DNA of 64,000 bases, from assembly GCA_911728455.2 (NCBI GenBank), contig OU452232.1, positions 310,001-374,000 of the forward strand, written 5' to 3'. Source of the stretch: Marthasterias glacialis (lineage: Eukaryota > Echinodermata > Asteroidea > Forcipulatida > Asteriidae). The notes below the pieces were generated by a model that saw only the letters and a program-made list of their open reading frames with translations, was not told the origin of the DNA and made no database searches. Of this stretch, positions 9,675 through 21,500 are shown piece by piece; the first letter of the stretch is position 1, and the number at the start of each line of letters is the position of its first letter. The translations under genes and the position numbers were made by a program.

Positions 9675-12600
9675 TTAGCCGAAACGTTCAGTATGCCAGT
9701 ATGTGATTACTTCAACAAATGCACATTTAGACGTTACATTATATGAGTGCACTTGGAAAATCCCTCCTGGAAAATCTCTGGCTTTAAGTTTGCTGGAATC
9801 CGGATTAATTGTGAGATGGATGGGATCAATTGGTAGTGCTATGATTGGGGTAACATGGTGACGATAATGAGATGCGATGAAAACAAACCCAATAATAAGG
9901 CTCAAAATTGTGTTTTCCTAGAAAAGTTAGAACACAAAAGTTTGTGGTTTATGGTTTATTTTTAAAAACACAATATCAGAGCCAAAGGCTGAGTTGCACT
10001 GTATTTAACAATACAAATACTATACGAAAACTTGGTGTAGTTCAAAGTTAAAACCCAAGTTGCCTGTAAAGATGACATCTATTAGGAACTATCTCAAGTT
10101 TATCCATTGTACACAGTAGATTCTCAAAGGTAATGTCCCTCTACACAATGTACATGTATGTAGAGTTAAACTTCAAATCTTATGTAATCTTGATTAAAAT
10201 ATACCCACACAGTTCTCGATTTAGACACTAGCCCAGCGTACAAACACTAGTGAAGAGTGTCGTGGGCTAGTCAAACTTGCTTCTGGGTAGCCCGGCCGGG
10301 CTAGTCCAAACTGAGTCAGATGATTCCTCTTTCTAAATGTACGGTAGTACCCTGTCAGTTTTCTATGTGGTGTAAATGGTCAGGCTAGTAGGTAAAAATT
10401 TGTGAGGGCTAGTCAAAACTATATCTGACTAGCCCGGTGGTCTAGTCAGGACAAAAAGTTAGCATAAGACCTTTTCCGTAAGCCATGACCAATAATCGGC
10501 CATGGTATGCTGGAATCTCAGACCACTCAGATACAATGTATCTCTCATTAAGCTGAATACAATGAATGGTGGCAGCCTGTCGATCTCTTGTAATCCATTA
10601 ACTGATTAACAGCGGCAAGCCAAAAACCTGGTGTACTACTGTACATGTATACGTGTAGTTGAAGTGAGACTTTCTAAATGCAAAAATTTAAATAAAATTA
10701 TGATTTTTTTTGGTTGCAACATGACCACTTGCAAGTTTCGAAAAAAATGATCCCCTCCCTTGGCACAGAAAATTTCAGAACCCCAGCGCACAGTGGTTTA
10801 AAAGCACTGTATACAGGTATACTTATACTTTCCCGAATCCTTTTTCAAAGGGCTCAAGACAGTAAGTAGGCCTATACAGTGCTTTAAAACACGATCAGTG
10901 TATGTGTACCACACGTCAAATTCAGCATTTGTTTGTTAACAAGTTGTTGATTACAAGTTGTGTTGAAATAAAACTCCACGTTGTAGCTGTAGCTGCTCTA
11001 GACGTAAAACAGTGTGAAGAGTGTTGTCTAGTTGTCAATAGTGAGTTGAAGACCCATTATTCCATAACAGTATCAACGTAAAGTAACTGCAAATTTTTGA
11101 TTGAACAGGTTAACTTTCACAAGGGTTTAACAGAGATAGCTTCGGGATGTCAAGAGAAAAAATAACAGAAACCTGTCTATCCTGATATCTGCATATATCC
11201 AATCCTCTATGCCCTACCCACTACCAACCCCTACCACAAGTCTTATGAAGTAACCAGCTACATATCCAACATGCATGTACTTGTGTCAATGAGTGTACCT
11301 TCATTAATGTAATTCATAGTGTTGTGCAATTTTGTTCATCAAAACTTGAAATAAACCAAATCTATCAATCAGTCCAACTTTGGCTTCGACCGTGGAAAGC
11401 ACTTTAAGGCTACATGTATGTCCCTATCAAGCGACTTCGGCTATGGCTACAGCTGTCGGCTGCAGCTAGACAATGTAGAAGTATAGGACTTTTCTGGGTT
11501 CTACATGTAGCCATATCCACTGCCCAAGCCGCTGCCAAAGCCATCAAATCAGACACAGCCTAAGGGTACACAAGCACACGTGTTTAATAAGAGTTTTGCC
11601 AAGTGTGGTTTCTAATGTGCAGGACGGGGCCCAATTTCATGGCACTGCTTACCACAAAATTCTTTGCTTACTGCAAAGAATTCTTTGCTTACCAGCGTGT
11701 CACATGGCCGAGCAGTCTAGGACTCAAGTTCTGGTGGTCAGGTCAAGTCATCAGGGTGTGGGTTCAAATCCAAGTCATGACACTTGCGTCCTTAAGCAAG
11801 ATGCTTTACTATATAATTGCTTCTCTTCAACCAGGGGTATAAATGGGTACCTGCGAGGGTAGGTTGATGTTGTGATATTGTGTTTGAAAAAGCCTCCGGA
11901 GTGCCACAGCAGCTCAGGGCTGTATACTCCCCAGGCAGCTGAGATATAATGCACTATATATATCCTAAGAACTACTTATTATTATTGTTATTAAAGAGCA
12001 CGATTCTATGGGCAGTAAGCGCATAACTCAACAGAAAGCAGCGCCATGAAATTGGGCCCTGCACCCATTTAAAAACAATACAGAAACTTATTTTAGTTGT
12101 ACTACAAAACTCAGCTTTAGTAACTGACCTACCTATACGAGTACAAGTTAGTAGTACTATGCATGAGTTGTTCAGACATGTAGAGTACATCATTCAATGG
12201 TAGCAGTTCTTTTTATTTTGGCATTTAAGTTTAAAGTCACTGTGCTATGATATTAACCAGATGACCACTTACCAGTGGGAATGTGAATCCTATAAATCCT
12301 ACGACATTAACCTAAGAATGACCACTTACCAGTGGGGATGTGAATCCTATAAATCCTATGACATTAACCTAAGAATGACCACTTACCAGTGGGGATGCGA
12401 ATCCTGCGTAAGCTCCTTGTCTATATCTTGAAGGTGAACCTGTACGCCATGGTGATTCTGACCGGACTGGTGAGGAGATTTGGGGTACTTGAGGAGACCT
12501 CCTAGGTGAGGCATCGCTTCCATCAGGTAGTGACATAACCCTCTTGTATGGACTCAAAGGACTGATGTCTGAGAACGGTGGCTGGATGACACCAGAAACA

Positions 12601-15189
12601 ATCTCTGGACTAAGAATGGAAAATCATCAAATTATAAGAAGTTAAAGTCATTATAATCAAGGCCTTGATCTTAACCGAGGCCAACGAGGCCATTGGCCTC
12701 ATGCCCTGTCGAGTTGGCCAGCATGCCCTTCAGAAATTTTGCACTGTCACTACCAACTTGGCCAGCATGCCCTTGTATAATTTCTCTGATTTGGCCAGAA
12801 AAGGCCTGCCCCGTTTTTCTTAAGATCGAAGCCTGCAAAAGCAATTAGCTACAATACAATGCTTGTCAATACAGAATGGAGGATAAAGGTATCTGAACAA
12901 GTGACACCTTCAACGCTGACAGTAGTCTCGTTCCCAAATAACGACGGGCATAACATAAATTCAATTCAGGTGCATGTGAAAATTCCTGAAAAATTTTCTT
13001 AGGCCTAGATTCCCAAGACCCCCAACCTCCCAATTTCTGTTGCATCAGTCATTCTCGCCATGATATATTAACATGAAACAGCAGTTGAATTGTGTTCGCA
13101 CCCTCTTTTGCAACCCGGTGAAGCATACATGCAACCCGGTGACGTACATGTATTTTGAGGTGGCATTGTGGGTATTAAAAATGGACGCGATGCAACAGAG
13201 AAGTCTGAGCAAATTAAAAAGGGCTATTTGCAAAAACATTTAAAAAGTTTAGCAACTTCAACATCCAAAGCACTTGAGGGAAGCTAAGAGGTAGGCCTAA
13301 TCAGACACATTTCGTTGGTTAAAAGCTGCCGTCGCACCCGTTAGGGAGTCCGCTACCGATAAGCTGCATGAGAGATGGGGCTTGATGTGTGGCTAAGGAA
13401 AAACCTCATGTCAAAAATCTTTCGCCACACCAGTGGGGCTACGTGTGTAGAAGAAATGCGCATGCTGCGGCGCCTGTGATTTCGAAATAATGAACAATAA
13501 ATAATGAAAAAAAGCCACATGTAAATTTTTAAAAAATGGGATGCAGAATCTGAAACTTTCATTCCAATGGCCTTAGTTGATTAAAATGAATACATCACTT
13601 GACCACACACATAGGGGAAACACACCGATGACTGAAAGCGGTAAGCTGCACTAGAAGGGGCTGGCAGCTGCACTAGAAGGGGCTGGCAGCTGCACTAGAA
13701 GGGGCTGGCAGCTGCACTAGAAGGGGCTGGCAACTGCACTAGAAGGGGCTGACAGTGTGGCTAAGGATACACCAGGTGTCAAAAATCCTTCGCTCCATTT
13801 GGTGTGTAGTGCCTTCCCTTGCTACGGGTGAGATTGTTTTAACTCTGACAATAGAGGGCGTGCGTCATCTCATTATTGGTGGATGCACATCTCTTGCACA
13901 CTGCACAACTGAATATTCACCAGTTGCGTATTAACATGCATAATGGTATGGTCCAAGGACATTTTTCAAGCCAAGACATTTACATTAATTTGAAAACATA
14001 TTTTCTTTTAATACACAATTGGTTTATTTGTGGGTGTTCAGTAGACCCAGTAACTGCAAGGGCACTGTACTCCTTTTTTTTTTTTTTTTGACATTATCGG
14101 TCGTACTTGTGCGACCGATAATGTCAAAATTTAAAAAAAATGGAGTACAGTGCCCCAGTTACTGGTCTAGGTACATGTAGGTGTTCAGGTATTTATAACT
14201 TGTTGTTGACGTGCTGTCCGCACTGCTGAGGGCTTGTTGTCAGCTTTTACTTTAGTAGGACCCCAAAACAGGGCCTAAATAAAGCTGTAGTGTAACCATG
14301 TTCCTTGCAAACTTTTCAAGCCCCAGAGGAGTATATAGGACTAGGAGGCAAGGTCGACCCAACAACCGCTGAGCCAATATTGACATCTGGCTATGCTGCT
14401 CTGGGCTGGCCTCCAGCATTCAGCCTTTGTATCTAATGCCCAATGGGGGGATGGTTGATAAAGCTCCCTACAGCACTGCTTGATGGTTTCAATAGCGATG
14501 CCGACAACATTGTGTTTTGTTTGGTGACTATTGGTCGAGTAGGTTTTTGGTCAAGTCGGTTATTGGTCAACTTGACTTTGGTTCGGTCAAGTTGGTTTTT
14601 TGGTCATTGGTCAAGATGGTTTTCCTGTCGACATGGTTTTCGGTCGTGATTACTGTACACTGACCTACACTATTACTATAATACTAAATAAAGGACATTA
14701 AGTGGTGGGGATGCAATTTAATCGCAACTGCCGCCTACCTACAATACACCAATCAATCTGCAGATTGGGTGATCAATCAGCAGATTGGGCGATCAATCAG
14801 CAGATTGGGCAGCTCCATCTGCAGATTGGGCAGCTTCCTGCAGATTGGGCGCTCAAGCAGCAGATTGGGCAGCTCCATCTGCAGATTGGGCAGCTCCATC
14901 TGCAGATTGGGCAGCTCATATCCGCAGTTTGGGCAAAACTGTGCGCAATCTGTGGATTGTGCAAATCATAATGCGCTCAACATAGTTACTGTGCGAATTC
15001 AGAGACCACAACAAAATACCTTCTTTTCTTCACAAAAACACAAAAACACGAACTCATACTACTGCATAAAGTAGCACTTTCAAAACAATTTACGTATATT
15101 GAGTTATTTAGAGATCATAATCACGAAAAAACACATAATTAATTGTCAACTGTAAACGATAAGTGTTACCTGTTTGATCCGTCCGCCAT
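9675..15189 (-). CDS. Unknown three-exon gene: Ser-Pro-rich N-terminus plus a possible membrane segment (161 aa model)
   Basis: Minus-strand model, exons 15170-15189, 12387-12609 and 9675-9917; the phases match (2, then 0) and every junction is GT-AG. Exon 1 gives MADGSN. Exon 2 is rich in SP sites (SPLSPYKR, ASPRRSPQ, SSPVRSESPW). Exon 3 has a hydrophobic stretch, ILSLIIGFVFIA, then a polar C-terminus ending HTERFG. The ATG sits in a YY1-like AAAATGGCGGAC. Oddities: the exon 2 donor lies in a 57-bp tandem triplication, and the exon 3 stop (TAA) is followed at once by another donor-like AAAG|GTAAAT, so a further 3' exon or a different exon 3 is possible. I do not recognise the family. A single-pass membrane protein with a disordered, proline-directed phosphorylated tail is inference. 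Exons 1-2 are the most secure part. Confidence 0.5.
10475..10615 (+). repeat. Dispersed repeat 'GTAAGCCATGACCAATAATCGGCC', copy 1
   Basis: It shares GCCATGGTATGCTGGAATCTCA and GGTGGCAGCCTGTCGATCTC with copies in RFC1 introns at 21079-21205 and about 23228-23300. Short self-complementary blocks (GCCATGG..) are present. Non-coding. Confidence 0.65.
11620..12063. mobile_element. TIR element split by a SINE insertion
   Basis: The left end, GGGGCCCAATTTCATGGCACTGC, is mirrored by the right end, GCGCCATGAAATTGGGCCC. Between them, 11694 to about 11995 is a plus-strand tRNA-Leu-type SINE (CATGGCCGAGCAGTCTAGG, GGGTTCAAATCC, CACTTGCGTCCTTAAGC) ending in a TTATTATTATTG tail. The order of events can be read: TIR element first, SINE later. 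A related end may also occur near 18765-18870. Confidence 0.75.
12263..12419. repeat. 57-bp tandem triplication containing a splice donor
   Basis: Three copies of a 57-bp unit begin at about 12263, 12320 and 12377 (GACCACTTACCAGTGGG). Read on the minus strand, each contains CCACTG|GTAAGTGG, the donor used by exon 2 of the unknown gene. Using a downstream copy would read into an in-frame TAG. Confidence 0.8.
12656..12840 (-). repeat. Dispersed element with inverted ends, copy 2
   Basis: Reverse complement of the element at 630-800 and 38756-38945, with the GGCCTTGATCTTAACCGAGG end and AAGATCGAAGCCTG. It lies about 50 bp upstream of exon 2 of the unknown minus-strand gene, in its first intron. 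Confidence 0.7.
13646..13755. repeat. 22-bp tandem repeat, 5 units
   Basis: The unit is CTGCACTAGAAGGGGCTGGCAG, nearly perfect over five copies. Flanking sequence on both sides repeats 'GTGTGGCTAAGGA...GTCAAAAATC(T/C)TTCGC' (13390s and 13755s), so the array is embedded in a duplicated segment. Confidence 0.85.
14042..14170. mobile_element. About 120-bp palindromic element, copy 1
   Basis: It starts TAGACCCAGTAACTG and ends CAGTTACTGGTCTA. The centre GACATTATCGGTCGTAC / GTGCGACCGATAATGTC is flanked by T and A runs and GTACTCC / GGAGTACAG. It is nearly a complete palindrome. Copies with the same ends lie at 52456-52578 and 62498-62621, with a decayed half at 41017-41065. Confidence 0.85.
14515..14935. 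repeat. Two adjacent minisatellites
   Basis: At 14520-14650 is a degenerate array of about 17-22 bp built on GGTCAAGTTGGTTTTTGGTC. At 14757-14931 is a cleaner array of about 20-21 bp built on GCAGATTGGGCAGCTCCATCT. Frames stay open over the second array, which makes short repetitive ORFs with no coding meaning. Both lie in intron 1 of the unknown minus-strand gene. Confidence 0.75.
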
Positions 15190-15523
15190 TTTTGTTTGAA
15201 TGACCTTTCAATCGCAACCAAGGGTCAAAATTTGCATATATTTCAACTAGTTAATGAAGTTTCAGCTAGTTATTAAGTAGCTTTGTTTTCATCTCAGCGT
15301 GCTAGTTTTGTCACCGAATATCTCTACATTCATTTTACAGATCAGTTGTTGAGGATTAAACATCTTAGTGATGAGCAAAATGCGTCAAATTTCAACTGTG
15401 ATCGAGTTTAAATTAGTTAAAGTTTACTCTAACCAACCTGACCCAGTGACCCAGTCTGACAGACACATGCGCACTAAGTACATATGGCGCGAAAGAGCAA
15501 AGACATGACAAACTCTGTTCGAG
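15190..15523. promoter_or_regulatory. Putative bidirectional promoter between RFC1 and the unknown minus-strand gene
   Basis: Two start codons point away from each other about 335 bp apart (minus ATG at 15189, plus ATG at 15524). The minus start lies in AAAATGGCGGAC, a YY1-type motif of housekeeping promoters. GGCGCGAAAG at 15486-15495 reads TTTCGCGCC on the other strand, the E2F consensus, and lies about 30 bp from the RFC1 start. E2F control of replication genes is established; its use here is inference. No clear TATA box was seen. Confidence 0.55.
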
Positions 15524-18500
15524 ATGGTAACTGCATTTATTTATTTATTAGATAGTTATACTTAATAAACTTTACCTTTAAGCTGCTAAAGGGTATACGG
15601 CTCCGGGTATACGTATAAGTTTAGGCATAGACGGGTAGGCGAGATCATGAGATCGTTGGAGGATCCAATCCACCTCTAGACGATTGATCGATGTCGCCGA
15701 TTTTGTCGGTAAAATTCACTGTAGCGTATACACACGTAAATTTAAGTGTGTACAGACGAATGGAATACATCATTTTTTTTTTATTTATTATTCAGCCTAC
15801 ATTACAACATCCAGATCGAGATGTTGATGATATAGTTCTTGATGGATATGGTAGGATCTTGTCTTGTATGTCTCAGTCCAGTGCCAATTGCCAATACACT
15901 GGACTCCCTGTTTGTCATCTTTGTATTGCCCCTTAACCAACAATTATCAACATTATAGACAATGTTCGAAAATGGGCCAAACCAAAGCCAAAAAGGCCTA
16001 GCAATGGACGATTATTGTTTACTTTCAAACTTCAGATCCAAATGCTGATTGCAAATCACTGTAGTGTAATTCCAAGTTCAACCCCTTTTGGCCTTGGGAT
16101 TACTTATCAAGTAACCGTGTCAAATGTTGTTATAAAATCTGCTAGTGCTAATGACTTTATGTAATATGTGTCATCTTTTGTTAAGTTTTCCTTGACAGTT
16201 AGCGGAGGTTTTAATATAAAACAAAAAACAATCCAACATTTATAAAAGGGGGCAGTCGTCGTAATCAAAGCAGGCCTGTGGCTGTCATTGAAATTATGAA
16301 CTCTAAGACTAACCCAGTTAGTGCACATGCGCTTGCACTGTCCATCACATCACAATATAATATTGACTGCGGCCTTTGTGATGTGACGACCAGTGCGCGC
16401 GCATGCAGTAACTGGGTAAGACCGTCTCACCGTCTCGGTAATTCCATTTACAGCCAACAACTTTAATGTACATATGTCTGAATGTGATGTGCAATGTAAG
16501 TGTTGAGCTCAATCTCTCTTTTTTTTCTAAATCTAGAGATGGTCTCTGGAATTTGAACACTCAGAGCGGGGATGAAAAACAAGACTAACAAACTTGAGAT
16601 TGTGATTAGCATCTACAATTTGTTGCAACACTGGGTTCCATATCAGATAAAGAGTAGAATTTAATGTGATTTGCCTTTTAGTTAAAACCAACTTTGTGTG
16701 TGTAGACATTTTAAATTAATGACTAAGGAAACACTGTGGACCCCGGTGTATTGGGGGAGGGGGAGGTCAATTTTAAGGCAGTGACTACCACCCCCCCCCC
16801 CACTCTCCAAAGACAAACACAAAAAATAATAACTTGATTTCACTTTATCTCTGATTACCCAAGGATATTCGTAAGTTTTTTGGAGTTCTTCCTTCAAGTT
16901 CATCCAATAAGTCTAAAACAAGCAGTTCATCAAATAAGAAGCAGTCTAATGGAACTGGAGGAAAGAGAAAGAGGCGGCTCGATGATGAAGATGAAGATTT
17001 CCAAGATGGAGGAAAAAGAGGAAAGACCTTTGGCAGTAAGCCAGCAAAGATGAAGAAATCTGCTGTCATTTATGACTCTGGTTTGTGCCTCATAATACTA
17101 TTCAATTATTCAAATGTTTATTCAGGGCATGTACCTTGGTAATATTCAGGTTTGATGGTAAGAGATGATTGGTAAGCCTAATTATTCCTTAATAGTGAAG
17201 TTTTGAATGTATGACGAACCCAAGAGTACAAGTAAATACTCCGATGCTGGTTAGATCCCATCCATTTAAAAAAAATTTTTTTTACTGTCTTTGATTTAAA
17301 TAATTGTCCTATATTTGTTACTTTCCTTTCATTTTCACCGTTATGGAAAAAACTATTGACTTGAATTGAGTAACTCAAGCATTTATACATTCCTAAACAT
17401 GACTTTTCTTTTTTTATTCAGATTCAGATGAGGAGCCTTTACCCCGAAAGAAAAAAGGTAATTCATGATTGATAACAAACTTACAGCACCCTGGAGAACT
17501 CTAGATGTAGTTTCTTAATAATTTAATAAGTTTCGTCAATCAACATCATTATATCGTAGTGTTATTTCGCTGCGCTTCTTCTTTTTTAATACATGTACCT
17601 TTACAGCGTGGTGGGTGGTGAAGACGGTTTTCATTTTTAATGTTAATAATACGACCTTCACTAACTAGGCAGTAACAGTTTGTTTATCTTTTCTCAAGTC
17701 CCAACCTCTAAATCAACAAGCACCGTTTCCATTACACCATCCTCTACCAAGTCTAAGAGTGTCCTGTCTCCTTCCCCCATCAAGAAGAGGGTTACCACAG
17801 TATCAGACTTTTTTGGCTCCAGTCCGATCCAGAGGTCTACCAAAGTGACCCCAAAGAAACCACGTCTGGCATCTGAGCAACATGAAGACCTGGAATTCAA
17901 ACAAACCCTGGAACAGCTGGATCAAGAACACAAAACACCTACCAAGGTACAAGTCTTGGTTGGTTTCCTATCTCAGATCAACGGCTTCTCAGTTTACCTC
18001 GCATTCCTTGCCTTGTTGTTGGCAGCAGAGTATGGGTTTGAATCCCGGTCGCGGCACTTGTGTCCTTGAGCAAGATACTATACCATCATTGCTTTGTCCT
18101 TCGGATGGGACATTAAGCCGTAGGTCCCGTGTACTAGGATGGGTAGTGCACGTAAAAGAACCCAGAACACTTATCGTGGAAGAGTAGGGGTTTACCCCGG
18201 TGTTTCTGGTTCACATGGCAAGCACCCTTATCTACAGGTTTCCTCAGGCTTGAGAGCTACAGTGATAAGTTCGCTTTAGAGGCATCCTTGGTTTCATTAC
18301 CAGAAATATATAATAATAATAATCATAATAATAATGATAATAATAATATTTTAAAGTATTTGTTGCAAGTCCACCCTTAAATTCAATCCTTTCTACGTAT
18401 CTGCTCTTCCTGGTTATGAAAGTAAAAAAAATGCATTGATTTGTTGAGAACTTGTGATTTAAATTGGTGCTTGATAATGTCTTAACATTTTTAGGGGTGT

Positions 18501-21500
18501 TTTTTTTTCTGTCTTGTTTTTCTTTTTAACAGTCACTACGGACTGATAGTATTAAATCATCCGATAAACCTTCACCATCTCGAAGAAGTCCAAGAATCTA
18601 CAAAATGGACATCAGCCCAGCAATGAAAAAAGGTGAGTCTTACGTAGCTTATGACTGAGATATCAATAAACCACAATGCATGGATAGATGAAGATTGTAA
18701 CTTTGTCTTCAAATATTTTGTACATAAACAAATCACCATGGACAGTTTATCTGCCCGATTGCATGGCTGTGCTTAATGCGGAATTCTGTGCTTACGGCCC
18801 ATAGAATTATGCACTTTACAGGGTGCTGTAAGTGCAGAATTCTGTGGCAAGCAGAGCCATGAAAACGGACACAAGAGTTATTGCATTTTACATTCCTAGG
18901 AAAGGTCATTGATAAGTTTAGAACGAGGTCATTCATTCCAAAAAACTCGCTTTTGAATCTTAAGAAACAATTATTGCCATTAGTTGTTTTCTGTTTCATG
19001 ATTTCATGTCCCCTCAACTTAATGTATTATCACATTCAAAAGGTTAGTTTGTAATTGATGAACAGAGGGAATCGTAATTCTCATACCCACATTTTCTGAG
19101 TTTAAAATTAATGCAGACTCTGTCCATTGTTTTTGTTGAAGGTAAAGGCTTAGCGAGCAAAGTTGCAGAGAAAGTACGCGCAAATTCTAAAATCCTTGTG
19201 GCAGATACTCCAGACAGAGGTCAAGGTGAAAGGTCAGGTTCCAGGTCAGATGTCACTATGGTGGAAGAAACACCTGTAAGACACACATCCAAACACCCCA
19301 AGTCATCAGTAAGTAGAACTTACAAGGGCACTTTTGCACATAGTTATATCTTCAAGACATCCATAGTCTGCTTGTAGTAGAGGTCAATACAATTTTACAA
19401 ACCAAATTTCAACAACTAAAGCTTGACTTTTCTTTTTGAACTTTCTCAGGATGCCACATCTACAAAAGCCACACCTACAAAAGCCACACCAAAAAAAGCA
19501 GAAGCATCTACAAAAACACCTAAAGCTACACCAACTAAGGCCACGCCTACTAAGACTATGTCCTCAAGGGCCACGCCTACTAAGACTATGTCTTCAAGGG
19601 CCACACCCACCAAGACACCAACTATGACAGGCGGCAAGGAAGGCGGGGCACCTGATCAAGATTCAGCATCAAAGAAGAAAGGAGGCGGGGCAAATTACAG
19701 GAGATACTTGAGCAGGGATGGACCAAGATCGCTTGGTGCTAAGGAGATGCCTGAGGTGAATATGAATAATAATACCAACTTTAAAACCTTCTCTAAAATT
19801 CCACTTAATCTCTAGTGCTAGTGAACAGCACCAGGAGCAATGACCATTGGATATGCACCTTATAAATATTATAAAAGATGAATGAATAAATGAATGATGC
19901 ATTTTAAATATGATATAATGCCATTTGATTAGAGGATGGTTGTTCATGCGGCATTTATAAATCAAACCATTACATAGCCTACATCTTAAACTGCATTTTG
20001 GTTCTATTTACTGCGCATTTTCATTACATCCTTTGTGCAAGCTAGACCACACCATGCGCGTGCACGCATTACACACAGCAATGCAAATGCAAAACACCCT
20101 CGTTTCAGAGTGGATGCCAGAACACAGTCTTGTACACTCCGTTAATAGCTTTTTCCTCCAAACGACAAAGACCTACTTGGATGTTACATAAAACAAATAA
20201 TTAATGTACTGCGTTCGTGCAATGAGGTGAATATTTTTGTGAGTTGAAAGATGGAATGTTCCATTCAACTTGGCTTCACCTTGTTGAATGAAACATTCTA
20301 TCTTTCTACTCATGAAAATAATCTCTCTATTGCACTCATAGACATTAATTATTATTCACTGTTGCAGGGTGAAGAGGACTGCCTCGCTGGATTGACATTT
20401 GTTATTACTGGAGTTCTTGACTACGTAGAGAAAGATGAAGCTAAAGTAGGGATCGAACGAATGGGAGGTAAAGTCACTACAACGGTGTCGAAGAAAACAT
20501 CGTATCTTGTAACTGGACGTGATCCTGGACCTGCTAAGATAGAAAAGGTTTGTAGGTCTGTCTGTCTGTGTGAATTTTGGAAAAACCAATTATTGTATCC
20601 TCGAAGAAACGGATTTAGTTTTGAGCAAAAATATGCACCAGCTTGCCCAAGCACAGCATGTATGACCTTTAACCTGTATCAATGATTGATTTATTTGTGT
20701 TGTTTACAGGCTGAATCACATGGTACTAAGATTCTCACCGAAGATGAACTTTTTGATTTTATCCGATCAAGACCAGGAAAGAAATCATCAACGAACAAGG
20801 TATATTATCAACTTCAGCAATTTGTTTTTTAAGATGCACTTTGTTTTTTGTTCTGTGTATTTTTTCTTGAATGTTTTTTTTTTCTTTTCCAGCACTCTGG
20901 TCTGATTTTGTCAGTACTTTTCAAACCTTCCAAAGTAATTTTTTTTTTTGAAAATATTGGTGTCATAATGAACCCATGACTTAAAAAAATAAAGACAACA
21001 AATGCTCTCGTAAAATGCATCTGGATTTTCAGACTCTTTCGATAAATTATGGAATGTCTTACCATGAATAGGCTCAAACTTTAGCCGTAAGCCACGGCTA
21101 ATAATCAGCCATAGTAAACTGGAATCTTGAACTTGCCTCCCATATGCCGAATACAATGATAAACAATGGTGGCAGCCTATCGATCTCTTGCAATTCTCGT
21201 TTGTACAACAAAAAGACGAAGGTCTGCTATTGGGGATTACACAATAACCCCCTGATAAAGGGAAATTTCGAGCATGAATTTCAGTACCCTTTGTCCCTCT
21301 TTGTATAGGGGGAAACGGAGCAAAGCACACAAAACAATGGGTTGTTTGTGGGCGTAATTATTTGTCAACTGGTCAACTGACCGCTAACAAAAGAGGGTGC
21401 TCCAAAGTTGTTCGGAGTGTTTATAAACGTCCACCAACATCCAGTTTGGAAAAGTTTGGCTGAAAAAGATGTCAGAAGTTAAGTGGTTAAATGACTTGTA

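Noticed and set aside
15691..15936. ORF starting MSPILSVK as an RFC1 upstream exon
   Set aside because: The conserved RFC1 start (M-DIRKFFG) is formed by ATG at 15524 joined to 16864. This ORF lies in the intron and has no conserved sequence.
19446..19637. Minus-strand and alternative-frame ORFs with Val-rich repeats
   Set aside because: Shadows of the RFC1 exon 7 TPTK repeats, which are in frame with conserved RFC1 sequence.
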